Part shown: positions 34,650-42,632 of the stretch, in pieces | How positions within the stretch are numbered: position 1 is the first letter of the stretch | How the letters are laid out: the number at the start of each line of letters is the position of its first letter | Source of the DNA: DYFX01 sp964400625 | Lineage (GTDB): Bacteria; Patescibacteriota; Patescibacteriia; SG8-24; DYFX01 | Direction: 5' to 3' | DNA length: 64,000 bases | Assembly: GCA_964400625.1 (NCBI GenBank) | Contig: CAYNUS010000007.1 | Location: 6,348-70,347 of the forward strand | The notes under the pieces: generated by a model | Databases searched by the model: none | The model's input: only the letters and a program-made list of their open reading frames with translations | What the model was told of the DNA's origin: nothing | Position numbers and translations under genes: made by a program

Positions 34650-35129
34650 TCACGCCTTGGGCGCGGCCATCGGGAGCGCGGCGTCATGTTCGCCGGCGCC
34701 TTTCCTCATGAGGAGGGCGTCGAGCGCGTACTTGCCGCCGCCCGTGAGGAGCAGGGAGACGGAGGAGGCCAGGAGCACGAGCTCGAGCTCGGCATCCATC
34801 ACCTTCCAGCCGAAGGCCGTGGCGATGGCCGTCAGCATGGTGGCGGCGAAGAGGGCGCCGAAGAGGCGCGTGCCGAGGCCGAGGATGATGAGGATGCCGC
34901 CGCCGAGCTCGAGCGTCGAGATGAACGGGGCCATGAGCTCCGGCATCGGGATGCCGAGCTTGCCGAAGAACCCGGCGATGGCGGACATGCCGGCCTTGAA
35001 CTTCATGAGGCCGTGGTTGATGAAGACGGCGCCGACCGCGAGGCGCAGGAAGAGCTTGGCGCATTCCGCATGCATCGGCTTACGGAGCCAAGCCGCGGCG
35101 GGGTTATGCATGAGCTTGTGGAGCAGCAT
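34650..35129 (-). CDS. DoxX family membrane protein
   Basis: 159 residues with four membrane helices (about 28-45, 65-85, 88-110, 112-135). FINHGLMKFKAGM and LELGGGILIILGLGTRL match the DoxX/SURF4-type family, linked to redox or sulfur stress in some bacteria. The short basic C-terminus is probably inside. The gene is divergent from the tRNA-Glu gene. Confidence 0.82.
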   Translation of the reverse strand: MLLHKLMHNPAAAWLRKPMHAECAKLFLRLAVGAVFINHGLMKFKAGMSAIAGFFGKLGIPMPELMAPFISTLELGGGILIILGLGTRLFGALFAATMLTAIATAFGWKVMDAELELVLLASSVSLLLTGGGKYALDALLMRKGAGEHDAALPMAAPKA

Positions 35130-35166
35130 GGAAGCGAACGATTAAGCTTAAAAGTCCTTTCCAGCG

Positions 35167-35202
35167 TAGCATTCCTCTGGACAACCTTCCAGAGGAATGC
35201 TA
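35167..35202. repeat. 14-bp perfect inverted repeat over the tRNA-Glu promoter
   Basis: Arms TAGCATTCCTCTGG and CCAGAGGAATGCTA are exact complements with loop ACAACCTT. The right arm ends in the -10 box and the left arm in the -35 of the tRNA promoter. Confidence 0.7.
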
Positions 35203-35206
35203 TCCT
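35178..35206 (+). promoter_or_regulatory. promoter of tRNA-Glu
   Basis: -35 TGGACA, 17-nt spacer, extended -10 TGCTATCCT; predicted start near 35213, 6 nt before the tRNA. Confidence 0.65.
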
Positions 35207-35218
35207 CAAACGCGTCAT

Positions 35219-35297
35219 GGCGCGTTCGTCTAGCCCGGTCCAGGACGTCTCCCTCTCACGGAGAAGATCAGGGGTTCAAATCCCCTACGCGCTACCA
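35219..35297 (+). tRNA. tRNA-Glu, anticodon CTC
   Basis: Cloverleaf: acceptor GGCGCGT/ACGCGCT, D-arm with GTCTAGCCCGGTCCAGGAC, anticodon stem TCTCC/GGAGA with loop CTCTCAC (anticodon 35255-35257 = CTC, reads GAG), T-arm AGGGG-TTCAAAT-CCCCT and encoded CCA at 35295-35297. Confidence 0.96.
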
Positions 35298-35301
35298 AAA
35301 G

Positions 35302-35333
35302 AGCCCGACCTCGAAAAAGGTCGGGCTTTTTTT
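35302..35333 (+). terminator. terminator of tRNA-Glu
   Basis: 10-bp perfect stem AGCCCGACCT/AGGTCGGGCT followed by a T run. Confidence 0.93.
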
Positions 35334-35340
35334 CGGTGCG

Positions 35341-35366
35341 AAAAGGGGCGGACTGATGTCCGCCCC
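35341..35366 (-). terminator. minus-strand terminator of the Ser/Thr kinase gene
   Basis: Minus strand: 9-bp stem GGGGCGGAC/GTCCGCCCC with loop ATCA followed by TTTT. Confidence 0.88.
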
Positions 35367-35382
35367 GTGGAGTGTGGGTGCC

Positions 35383-36828
35383 CTAGCGCTTGAGGCGCCG
35401 GAGCCAGAGGTCGACCTGTCGGGTCTTGTCGATGTCCCGATCGGGACGCGCGCGGTAGGCCTGGCAGGCCTTGAGCGCGTCCGCGCGGGATTCCGGCTGA
35501 CGGACGTAGGAGCCGCAGAGGCAGAAGAGCCCTTCGGCATCGTCCGGCTTCGCCGCAAGCGCGCGCGTGAGCGTCGCGATGGCGTCGGAGGTCCGGCCGG
35601 CCTTGTAGGACTCGCAGCCCTGCGCGACCGTCGCGACCGGCGGAGGCGGCGGAGGGATGGGGATCCCGCCGGACGCTTTCCGAGGCTCGACCGCCTTGGG
35701 AGGCGCGGACTCGACGACCGGCGGCGCGGCCACGATGGTCGCTTCGCGGCCGCGAGGCCCGGAAGGCGTCTCGCCCAGCGCCAGCGTGATGCCGACGGCG
35801 AGCGCGACGACGGCGAGCACCGAGACGATGCTCATGACCCAGACGCGCGACGCGCCTTGCGGACGGACCGCGGCCACCGGCTTCGGATCGAAGTCGACGG
35901 CCTCGACGGCGGCGCGCATCTCGGCGGCCGTGGCGTACCGGTCCTCCGGCTTCTTGGACAGCGCCTTGCGGACGATGTCCTTGAGGCCGTCGGGGATCGG
36001 CAAGCCGCGCGGCGAGACGATCGGCGGGACCGGGAAGTTGCGGTGCTGGTCGAAGATCTCGACCGCGTCCTTGCCCCGGAAGGGCGCCTTCCCGGTCAGC
36101 ATCTGGAACAGCATCGCGCCGACGGAGTAGATGTCGGTACGGCCGTCGACCGGCATCGAGCGGATCTGCTCCGGCGACATGAACATCGGCGAACCGACGG
36201 GCATGCGCGCCTGGGTCAGCGTCATGTCGAGCGCGGGGTCGCCCGAAGCTTCGGACGACTTGCCGAGGCCGAAGTCCAGGATCTTCACCTGGTCGTCCTT
36301 GTGCGTCAGCATGACGTTGCCGGGCTTCAGGTCGCGGTGCACGATCTTGGCCTCGTGAATCGCCTCGAGACCCTTCAGGATCCCGATGACGACCTCGACG
36401 GCCTTCTTCGGCTCCATCGCGCGCGGCCGGCCGAGCTCGGTGATGAGCTCGTCGCGGAGCGTGCGGCCCTCGATCCGTTCCATGACCAGCAGGTGCCGGC
36501 CATCGATCTCGTCGAAGGCGTAGACGAACGCCACGTTCGGATGCTGTCCGACGCGGCAGGCGGCGCGCGCCTCGCGGCGGAACCGCTCGACGAGCAGGCC
36601 CGTCTGGTCGGCGGCGGCCTTCCGGAAGTTCACGACCTTCACGACGACCGTGCGGCCGACGCTCGTGTCCTTGGCCAGATAGGCCGTGCCCATCCCGCCT
36701 TCGCCGAGCTTGGAACCGATCAGGTACTTCCCGATCGTCTTGCCTTCGACGTCGTCGGTGTCGGGACGCCGGATGGCCTCCTGCACGGCTTCGTCGAAGA
36801 GGCCGCGCAAGCCTTCGTTGGTGTTCAT
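35383..36828 (-). CDS. Hanks-type serine/threonine protein kinase (PknB-like, membrane-anchored)
   Basis: 481 residues. Gly-rich loop GEGGMGTAY (42-50), catalytic Lys at about 64, HRDLKPGN near 163-170, DFG near 184, SPEQIRSMPVDGRTDIYSVG substrate-region motifs; all kinase residues are present. One membrane helix follows (about 330-352), then a Pro/Ala-rich outer linker and a C-terminal domain with a TPR-like pattern and four Cys (CESYK, CLCGS, CQAY). AGGAGG upstream of the ATG defines the start, after an 85-nt leader. Likely an envelope-stress or cell-wall regulator, as it faces murF and a PBP gene. Confidence 0.94.
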   Translation of the reverse strand: MNTNEGLRGLFDEAVQEAIRRPDTDDVEGKTIGKYLIGSKLGEGGMGTAYLAKDTSVGRTVVVKVVNFRKAAADQTGLLVERFRREARAACRVGQHPNVAFVYAFDEIDGRHLLVMERIEGRTLRDELITELGRPRAMEPKKAVEVVIGILKGLEAIHEAKIVHRDLKPGNVMLTHKDDQVKILDFGLGKSSEASGDPALDMTLTQARMPVGSPMFMSPEQIRSMPVDGRTDIYSVGAMLFQMLTGKAPFRGKDAVEIFDQHRNFPVPPIVSPRGLPIPDGLKDIVRKALSKKPEDRYATAAEMRAAVEAVDFDPKPVAAVRPQGASRVWVMSIVSVLAVVALAVGITLALGETPSGPRGREATIVAAPPVVESAPPKAVEPRKASGGIPIPPPPPPVATVAQGCESYKAGRTSDAIATLTRALAAKPDDAEGLFCLCGSYVRQPESRADALKACQAYRARPDRDIDKTRQVDLWLRRLKR

Positions 36829-36926
36829 CGGATGCCTCCTGTGTCGGTTGCGGTTGGACTTCGGCGGTCGTTCTTGTCGAAGGACCTAAGGTTTTTTCCG
36901 GGGATTCCTCTCCCTGGAAACGGCTT

Positions 36927-36955
36927 ACTTTAGCTCAAAAAGGCGCTTCTGTCAA
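36927..36955 (-). promoter_or_regulatory. Ser/Thr kinase promoter embedded in the murF terminator
   Basis: Minus strand: consensus -35 TTGACA, 17-nt spacer, -10 TAAAGT. The -35 is the distal arm of the murF terminator hairpin. Confidence 0.75.
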
Positions 36956-36984
36956 GGCTTGATGACAGAAGCGCCTTCTTTTTG
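36937..36984 (-). terminator. terminator of the rarA-...-murF operon
   Basis: 15-bp perfect stem AAGGCGCTTCTGTCA/TGACAGAAGCGCCTT with T runs on both strands; it ends murF transcription and also reads as a terminator on the plus strand. Confidence 0.92.
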
Positions 36985-36991
36985 GCTTGTT

Positions 36992-38266
36992 TCAGCCGTT
37001 CTTTTCCTGCCCGACCAGGAGCTCGGCGGCCCGTTCGGGCTCGGCCATGAGTTCCTTGACGACGCGATCCATCCGCATGCCGCGCGAGCCCTTCACGAGC
37101 AGGAGGTCGCCGGGACGGATGCGGTCCTGGAGGAATCGTCCGGCTTCCGCCGCGTCGTGCATGTGGAACACGCGACCCTCCGGCATGCCGGCGGCGCGCG
37201 CCGCCTCAGAGAGCGCGGAAGAGGCCGGACCGACGCCGATCAGGACGTCGAGGCCCGCTTCGGCGGCGGCCGCGCCCACGCGGCGATGCGAGGGCTCCGT
37301 GAGCGCGCCGAGCTCGAGCATGTCGCCGAGCGCGGCGAAACGCCGAGCGCCGCCTTCGAGCGGAAGCGCCCGGAAGGTGCGGAGCGCGAGCTCGGCGGCG
37401 CGCGGCGAGGAGTTGTAGGTGTCGTCCACGATGACGGTGCGCTTCACGCCCGGCAGGACGCGCAGGCGGCCGGGCGGCGGCTGGTATTCCGCGAGGCCGT
37501 ACGGGATCGTCGCGGGATCGAGCCCGAAGGCCGTGCCGACCGCGGCGGCGGCCAACGCGGCGTACACGTTGCCTTCGCCGATGGCGTCGGAAAGGTTGGC
37601 CGGATAGCGGACGCCGTCGATCAGGAGATCGAAACGCGTGAAGACCGTCCCGAGCGCCGACTCGACCGCGACGCGTTCCGCGCGGACGCGGGCGCCCGGC
37701 CCGAAACCGTAGGAAATCGCGCGTTCACCGAGGCCTTCGCTCATCGGGGCCACGCGCGGATCGTCGGCGTTCAGCACGGCCGTCCCGCGCTCCGCGACCG
37801 CCCGCACGATCGTCCCCTCTTCCTCCGCCACGCCGTCGAGGTCGCCGAGGAATTCGGTGTGCTCCTCCGCCACGGCGGTCAGCACGGAGACGTCCGGCGG
37901 CGCGATCGCGGTCAGGTACGCCAAGTCGCCCGGATGATCCGTGGCCATCTCGAGCACGAGGACCTTGGGATACGCGCGCTCCGGACCGAACGCCAGCCGG
38001 TAGCCGCGCCAGAAGATGCCGAGCCAGGCGAAGGGCGAGCGTCCGCCCGTCTCCGCCTCGCCCAGGATCGTGAGCGGCACGCCGATCTCGTTGTTGTGGT
38101 TCTTGGAGCTGGCGCGCGTCGGGAAGGCGCGGCCGAGCACCGCGGCGACGGCGCGCGTCGTCGAGGTCTTGCCGACCGAACCGGCGACGGCGACGATGCG
38201 CGGGCGGTAGCGCGCGACGACGGCGCGGGCGAGGAAGGCCAGGAGGGCTTGCACGTAGCGGAGCAT
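36992..38266 (-). CDS. murF: UDP-N-acetylmuramoyl-tripeptide--D-alanyl-D-alanine ligase (MurF-type)
   Basis: ATP-dependent Mur ligase, 424 residues. P-loop GSVGKTSTT at 29-37; central Mur motifs EMATDHPGDL and the H region; DDTYNSSP, LGDMLELG and KGSRGMRMD are characteristic of MurF. It adds D-Ala-D-Ala in peptidoglycan precursor synthesis. It begins one base after the PBP stop (TGATATG) and shares its operon. The protein is a little shorter than E. coli MurF at the N-terminus. Confidence 0.94.
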   Translation of the reverse strand: MLRYVQALLAFLARAVVARYRPRIVAVAGSVGKTSTTRAVAAVLGRAFPTRASSKNHNNEIGVPLTILGEAETGGRSPFAWLGIFWRGYRLAFGPERAYPKVLVLEMATDHPGDLAYLTAIAPPDVSVLTAVAEEHTEFLGDLDGVAEEEGTIVRAVAERGTAVLNADDPRVAPMSEGLGERAISYGFGPGARVRAERVAVESALGTVFTRFDLLIDGVRYPANLSDAIGEGNVYAALAAAAVGTAFGLDPATIPYGLAEYQPPPGRLRVLPGVKRTVIVDDTYNSSPRAAELALRTFRALPLEGGARRFAALGDMLELGALTEPSHRRVGAAAAEAGLDVLIGVGPASSALSEAARAAGMPEGRVFHMHDAAEAGRFLQDRIRPGDLLLVKGSRGMRMDRVVKELMAEPERAAELLVGQEKNG

Positions 38267-38267
38267 A

Positions 38268-39971
38268 TCAGTGGCGGGTAGGCGGGATCTGGTAGTAGTC
38301 GAGGAGGAACTTGGCGATGTCGCCGAAGAGCGGCGCCGCCGACGATTCGGCGAACTGCACGTCCTTGGGACGGTCGATGCGCACGACCATGGCGAACTTC
38401 GGGTCGTCGATGGGGCCGTAGCCGGCGAAGGAGCCGATCGTGGCGCCGACCTCGTAGCCGGGACCGTCCTTGCGGGCGATCTGCGCGGTGCCGGTCTTGC
38501 CGCCGATCCAGTAGCCCGGGACGGCGGCCTTGGTCCCGTGCCCGCGCTCGACCACCGCCGTCAGCATGCCGGAAACGAGCCGCGCGGTCCGTTCGGTGAC
38601 GACCTGGCGCACGGCCTTCGGCGCGCGCTTCTCGACCGTGCCGTCGGCCTTGCGGATCTCCTCCACCACGTACGGCTTCATCATCATGCCGTCGTTGGCC
38701 AGCGCCGCATAGGCCACGGCCATCTGGAGCGCCGTCACCGTGATGCCTTGGCCGTAGGAGCCCGTGGCCGACCAGATGTCGCCCTTGCGCTCGAGCGGCT
38801 CGATGTCGCCGGCGGCTTCCGAATGGAGCTCCAGCCCAGGCTTCTGTCCGAAGCCGAAGTCGCGCACGTACTTGAGGAACGTCGGCGCGCCGAGGCGGTG
38901 GACCACCTCGACCATGCCGGTGTTGAGGGACTTGGTGATGACGTCCGTCATCGTCACGCGGCCGTGGGCCTTGAGGTCCGAGTTGCGGATGGTGAAGGGG
39001 CCGATCTTCACCTCGCCGGGATCGTCGAACGGCGTGTCCGGCGTGACGTCGCCGGTGTCGATGCCCGCCGCCATCGTGATGGGCTTGAAGATGGAGCCGG
39101 GTTCGTAGGCGTCGAAGGTCGCGGTGTCGTTGTACACGCCGATGTCGGCGACCTTGCCGTAGTCGTTCGGGTCGAACGTGGGCGCGTTGCAGAGCGCGAT
39201 GACGGCGCCCGTCTCGGGCTCGATGATGACGACGCTCCCCCGTTCGGCGCCGTGCTTCGCCACCCACTCGTCGAGCTTGCGGCAGGCGACGTACTGCACG
39301 GTGCGGTCGATCGTGAGCACGAGGTCGACGCCGTCCTTGGCGGGCTCGATCGTGCGGTTGCCGATGGCGATGGCGCGGCCGCCCGGATCCTTCTCGGATT
39401 CGAGGTAGCCCTGCGCGCCGGCGAGCTCCTTGTCGAACCAGCCCTCGACGCCGTAGCGGCCGGTGCGTCCGCGTTCGCTTTCGCCGACGAAGCCGAGCAG
39501 CTGCGCCCCGGTCGTGCCTTCGGGATAGAAGCGGAAATCCTCCTCGGAAAAGCCGATGCCGGGAAGCTTCAGCGCCTCGATCCTGCCGCGCGTCTCGTCG
39601 TCGAGCCTGCGCGCCAGGACGCGGTAGCGCTCCTCCTTGTTCGAAAGCTTGGCCGCGAGGTCCGATGCCTCGGCGCCCAGGATCGGCGCGAGCGCCTTCG
39701 CCGCTTCGGAAGCGTCCTCCAGCCGGAACGGTTCGGCGTACAGGAGGTTCAGCGTGCGGTTGGTGGCCAGGAGGTACTCCTTGTCCCCGGCGGCGCGGTC
39801 GCGCGCGTAGATCTTGCCGCGCTGGGGGAAGAGATGCCGGAACAGGTCATGCTGGCCTTCGGCGAGCGCGACGTAGAAGCCGTTCTCGAGCACCTGGATG
39901 CGGAAGAGCTGGACGAGGACGATGAGTCCGAACGCGAAAAAGCCCAAGCGGATGACGCGCAGGCGGCTCAT
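38268..39971 (-). CDS. class B penicillin-binding protein (FtsI/PBP2-like transpeptidase)
   Basis: 567 residues. N-terminal membrane anchor (about 7-24), pedestal domain, then transpeptidase domain with SxxK in PGSIFKP (Ser near 292), SxN in KSLNTG (near 347) and KTG in GGKTGTAQ (near 490). It cross-links peptidoglycan, for division or elongation. It is in an operon with murF and the TSP3 protein, whose stop overlaps the ATG here (ATGA). Confidence 0.94.
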   Translation of the reverse strand: MSRLRVIRLGFFAFGLIVLVQLFRIQVLENGFYVALAEGQHDLFRHLFPQRGKIYARDRAAGDKEYLLATNRTLNLLYAEPFRLEDASEAAKALAPILGAEASDLAAKLSNKEERYRVLARRLDDETRGRIEALKLPGIGFSEEDFRFYPEGTTGAQLLGFVGESERGRTGRYGVEGWFDKELAGAQGYLESEKDPGGRAIAIGNRTIEPAKDGVDLVLTIDRTVQYVACRKLDEWVAKHGAERGSVVIIEPETGAVIALCNAPTFDPNDYGKVADIGVYNDTATFDAYEPGSIFKPITMAAGIDTGDVTPDTPFDDPGEVKIGPFTIRNSDLKAHGRVTMTDVITKSLNTGMVEVVHRLGAPTFLKYVRDFGFGQKPGLELHSEAAGDIEPLERKGDIWSATGSYGQGITVTALQMAVAYAALANDGMMMKPYVVEEIRKADGTVEKRAPKAVRQVVTERTARLVSGMLTAVVERGHGTKAAVPGYWIGGKTGTAQIARKDGPGYEVGATIGSFAGYGPIDDPKFAMVVRIDRPKDVQFAESSAAPLFGDIAKFLLDYYQIPPTRH

Positions 39972-41161
39972 AGCCCGAATCCGAACAGCGCGCCCGGGCC
40001 GACGGGATCCATCCCCTTCGAAACTTCAAGTCCGTCCGTCCAGCCGTCAGCGTCGGTGTCGGGGTTCCACGCGTCCGATCCGTAGAAGAATTCCTGGCCG
40101 TCCGACAATCCGTCGGCGTCGCTGTCCGACTGCATGACCGCCTCGCCCGGCGCCGGAAGGGCCGCCGGCGTCTTCGGAGCGTCCGCCTCGGCATCGGCCT
40201 CCGCCTCTGCGGCGCGATCGTCGGCGAGGCTGAGGCGCTTGGCGAAGTTCGGGCCCAGGACGCGTTCGAGTTCCTCCGCTTGCGGCACCTCCACGTTCAC
40301 GGGTTCGCCGTAGCGCGAGAACGTCATCATGCCGCCCACGGCTCCGGAGGAGACGTCGCCGTCGAGCGCGCTCACGAGCTCGACCTTCAGGAACTTGCCG
40401 CGGCGCTTGTCGACCCAGACTTCGCCGACGGGCTGGCCCCAGCGCACGACCTCGGCCGTGACGACGAGGACGTCATCCGCCTGGATGGGCACGCCGGTCT
40501 TGAGTTCGCGCAGCTTCAGCATGAGCGCCGAGACGGCGTCCATGTTGAGTTCGACGGCGTAGTGGCGCGCCTTCACGTCGCCGACCTTCGCGTCGGGGAG
40601 CTTCTCGGTGACGCGGAAGAGGTCGACGTCGGTGAACGCGATGGCCATGGCCGTGAGGCCCGCGATGTCGAGCGGACGCTCCTCGAGCTCGCGTTCGTCC
40701 GGCGGCAGGAGGAAGTCGAGGAACGAACGGCCGGAAACGACCCAGCGTTCGCGCAGGCGCTCGGCGAGATCGTCCGACAGGCCGCCGGTCCGCTCCAGCC
40801 TGAGGTAATGCCGGCCCGCCTTCCTGCGGCTTTCGCCCGAAAGCACGACGGGCTCGTCCGAAGACGCCTGCTGGCTGAGCGCGAACGTCGTGCGCGAGGA
40901 CGGATCGAGCGGGACCGAGAAATCCATGTCGGTGCGCATGACGATGTCGACGCCCGTCGCGGCCGCCACGATGACGCCGGAGGTATCGCCCGGCGGCTGG
41001 ACGACGCGCCCTTCGAGATCGACGCGCATCGCGTCTTCGGTCACGATCTTGCGCTGGGCCTTGCGGAGCACGGCCTGCGGATCGGGGTCGAGCAGGAAGA
41101 GCGCCGCCGCCGCGATGGCGGCGAGGCCGAGTCCTCCGAAGATGATCGCGCGTTTAGACAT
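39968..41161 (-). CDS. membrane-anchored protein with C-terminal thrombospondin type-3 Ca2+ repeats
   Basis: 397-residue protein with an N-terminal membrane helix (about 5-24), a large outer domain of unknown fold (30-330, Val/Asp-rich beta text), an Ala/Glu-rich linker (about 335-360) and two C-terminal Asp-rich Ca2+ loops: SDSDADGLSDGQE and NPDTDADGWTDGLE. Such DxDxDG repeats bind calcium and often occur in surface proteins. It overlaps the rarA end by 8 nt and the PBP start by 4 nt. Its role in wall growth is inferred from position. Confidence 0.78.
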   Translation of the reverse strand: MSKRAIIFGGLGLAAIAAAALFLLDPDPQAVLRKAQRKIVTEDAMRVDLEGRVVQPPGDTSGVIVAAATGVDIVMRTDMDFSVPLDPSSRTTFALSQQASSDEPVVLSGESRRKAGRHYLRLERTGGLSDDLAERLRERWVVSGRSFLDFLLPPDERELEERPLDIAGLTAMAIAFTDVDLFRVTEKLPDAKVGDVKARHYAVELNMDAVSALMLKLRELKTGVPIQADDVLVVTAEVVRWGQPVGEVWVDKRRGKFLKVELVSALDGDVSSGAVGGMMTFSRYGEPVNVEVPQAEELERVLGPNFAKRLSLADDRAAEAEADAEADAPKTPAALPAPGEAVMQSDSDADGLSDGQEFFYGSDAWNPDTDADGWTDGLEVSKGMDPVGPGALFGFGL

Positions 41162-42416
41162 CGAGGTATTTCCTGCCCTTCAGCGATTCGGGAAGATACG
41201 CCTGGTCGACCGGTTCCTTGAAATCCGGATTGTACTTGTAGCCCTTGCCGTATCCGACGCTCTTCATGAGCTTCGTCGGCGCGTTGCGGAGATGGAGCGG
41301 CACGCCCTCGTTCGGGAACGCGCGGATGTCCGACTGGACCTTCGCGTAGCCGGCGTAGAGCGCGTTCGATTTCGGCGCGCGGGCGCAATACGCGACGGCT
41401 TGCGCCAAGATGACGTCGCACTCCGGCATGCCGATCTGATGGCACGCCTGATACGCGGCCACGCACTGCACGAGCGCCTGCGGATCGGCGAGACCGATGT
41501 CCTCCGAAGCGAAGCGCACGACGCGCCGCGCGACGTAGAGCGGGTCCTCCCCCGCCTCGAGCATCCGCCCGAGCCAGTAGAGCGCCGCGTCGGCGTCGGA
41601 GCCGCGCATCGACTTATGGAGCGCCGAGATGATGTTGTAATGCTCCTCCCCCTGGCGGTCGTACAGGAGGTGGTTCTTCTGAAGCGTCTTGGCGAGCGCT
41701 TCCTTCTTCAAGTGTACCACGCCTTTCGCGTCCGGCCGAACGCTGCGGAGCCCCAGTTCCAGGCCGTTCAAGGCCGAACGGGCATCCCCGTTGGCGACGG
41801 CCGCCAGATAGCTCAAGGCATCCTTGCCGGCCTTGATCTTATAGGGATAGGCCTCGCGCTTGCGGACGAGTTCCAGCGCCCGTTCAAGGACGCTCTGGAT
41901 GGCTTCCGCCGTCAGCGCCTTCAGGATGAAGACGCGCGAACGCGACAAGAGCGCCGAGTTCACTTCGAAGGAAGGATTCTCGGTGGTGGCGCCGATGAGC
42001 GTGACGGTGCCGTCCTCGACGTGCGGCAGGAAGGCGTCCTGCTGCGCCTTGTTCCAACGGTGGATCTCGTCGATGAAGACGATCGTGCGCTCGCCGTGGA
42101 GGATGCGCCGCTCCCTGGCTTCCTCGACCGCCTTCTTGAGGTCCGCGATGCCGGAGGTGGTGGCCGAGAGCGGCGTGAAGCGCGCCTTCGTCATCCGCGC
42201 GACGATGCGCGCGAGCGTCGTCTTGCCCACGCCGGGCGGCCCCCAGAGGATCATCGAGGGGATGGCGTCCAATTCCAAGAGCGTGCGGAGCGGGGAACCC
42301 GGCCCCACCAGCTCGTCCTGCCCGATGAAATCGTCGAGCGAGGCCGGACGCATCAGCTCCGCGAGCGGCGCCTGCTTCCGGTTTTCCACCTTGTCCTTGA
42401 GGTCGAAGAGGTCCAT
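41154..42416 (-). CDS. rarA: replication-associated recombination protein RarA (MgsA)
   Basis: AAA+ ATPase that acts at stalled forks; 420 residues. MRPASLDDFIGQ start, Walker A GPPGVGKT (59-66), Walker B FIDEIHRWN, sensor 1 GATTENPSFEVN with arginine finger SRSRVF, then the C-terminal tetramerisation region ending GKGYKYNPDF. First gene of an operon that continues through the TSP3 protein, PBP and murF. Its -10 TAAGAT is 6 nt from the ATG, so the mRNA starts at the A of ATG. Confidence 0.97.
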   Translation of the reverse strand: MDLFDLKDKVENRKQAPLAELMRPASLDDFIGQDELVGPGSPLRTLLELDAIPSMILWGPPGVGKTTLARIVARMTKARFTPLSATTSGIADLKKAVEEARERRILHGERTIVFIDEIHRWNKAQQDAFLPHVEDGTVTLIGATTENPSFEVNSALLSRSRVFILKALTAEAIQSVLERALELVRKREAYPYKIKAGKDALSYLAAVANGDARSALNGLELGLRSVRPDAKGVVHLKKEALAKTLQKNHLLYDRQGEEHYNIISALHKSMRGSDADAALYWLGRMLEAGEDPLYVARRVVRFASEDIGLADPQALVQCVAAYQACHQIGMPECDVILAQAVAYCARAPKSNALYAGYAKVQSDIRAFPNEGVPLHLRNAPTKLMKSVGYGKGYKYNPDFKEPVDQAYLPESLKGRKYLDV

Positions 42417-42422
42417 GAACGC

Positions 42423-42453
42423 ATCTTACACGAACGGGAAGCGAACGCGTCAA
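42423..42453 (-). promoter_or_regulatory. rarA promoter, fully leaderless
   Basis: Minus strand: -35 TTGACG, 19-nt spacer, -10 TAAGAT preceded by TG. The predicted start is the A of the rarA ATG. Confidence 0.6.
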
Positions 42454-42456
42454 ACG

Positions 42457-42588
42457 CGAAACTCCCCGGCTGCACGGGGAGTTTTCGCACGGATTTCCCC
42501 AAAAGGAACACTGACCTGTCCTTTTGGGCGAAGCGATGGGGCAGTCCTCACGTGCGTCCGGAACAGCCGGGAGGCCGGAACCGATATC
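42457..42588 (-). ncRNA. ssrS: candidate 6S RNA
   Basis: No plausible gene lies in the 210-nt gap upstream of rarA, but the minus strand carries an extended -10 (TGCTATCAT) and ends in a hairpin with short T tract. The roughly 130-nt RNA folds as a long interrupted hairpin: closing stem 42564-42573 with 42462-42472, an inner CGCACG/CGTGCG stem, and an apical CCCAAAAGGA/TCCTTTTGGG stem, with a large asymmetric bubble between. 6S RNA has this architecture, and in many bacteria (e.g. Bacillus) it lies next to rarA. Sequence does not prove it. Confidence 0.5.
42461..42482 (-). terminator. 3' hairpin of the candidate 6S RNA
   Basis: 8-bp stem ACTCCCCG/CGGGGAGT followed by TTCGCGTTT; the T run is weak. 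The first arm can alternatively pair with the 5' end of the RNA. Confidence 0.5.
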
Positions 42589-42594
42589 CCGTCC

Positions 42595-42603
42595 ATGATA
42601 GCA
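42595..42603 (-). promoter_or_regulatory. extended -10 of the candidate 6S RNA
   Basis: Minus strand TGCTATCAT, directly downstream of the preceding terminator; predicted start near 42588. Confidence 0.5.
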
Positions 42604-42605
42604 CG

Positions 42606-42632
42606 AAAAAAGCCTGACCGGTGAGGTCAGGC
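42606..42632 (-). terminator. terminator of the 143-aa gene
   Basis: Minus strand: 8-bp stem GCCTGACC/GGTCAGGC followed by TTTTTT; it overlaps the stop codon of the gene. Confidence 0.9.

Noticed and set aside
35167..35202. Attachment site of an integrated element next to tRNA-Glu
   Set aside because: The repeat is inverted rather than direct, lies upstream of the tRNA, and no integrase or element boundary is nearby.
42447..42597. Short open frame of about 48 codons starting MDGISVPASR inside the 6S-like RNA
   Set aside because: Its ATG overlaps the -10 box of the RNA, so it would not be on the transcript, and it has no ribosome site.
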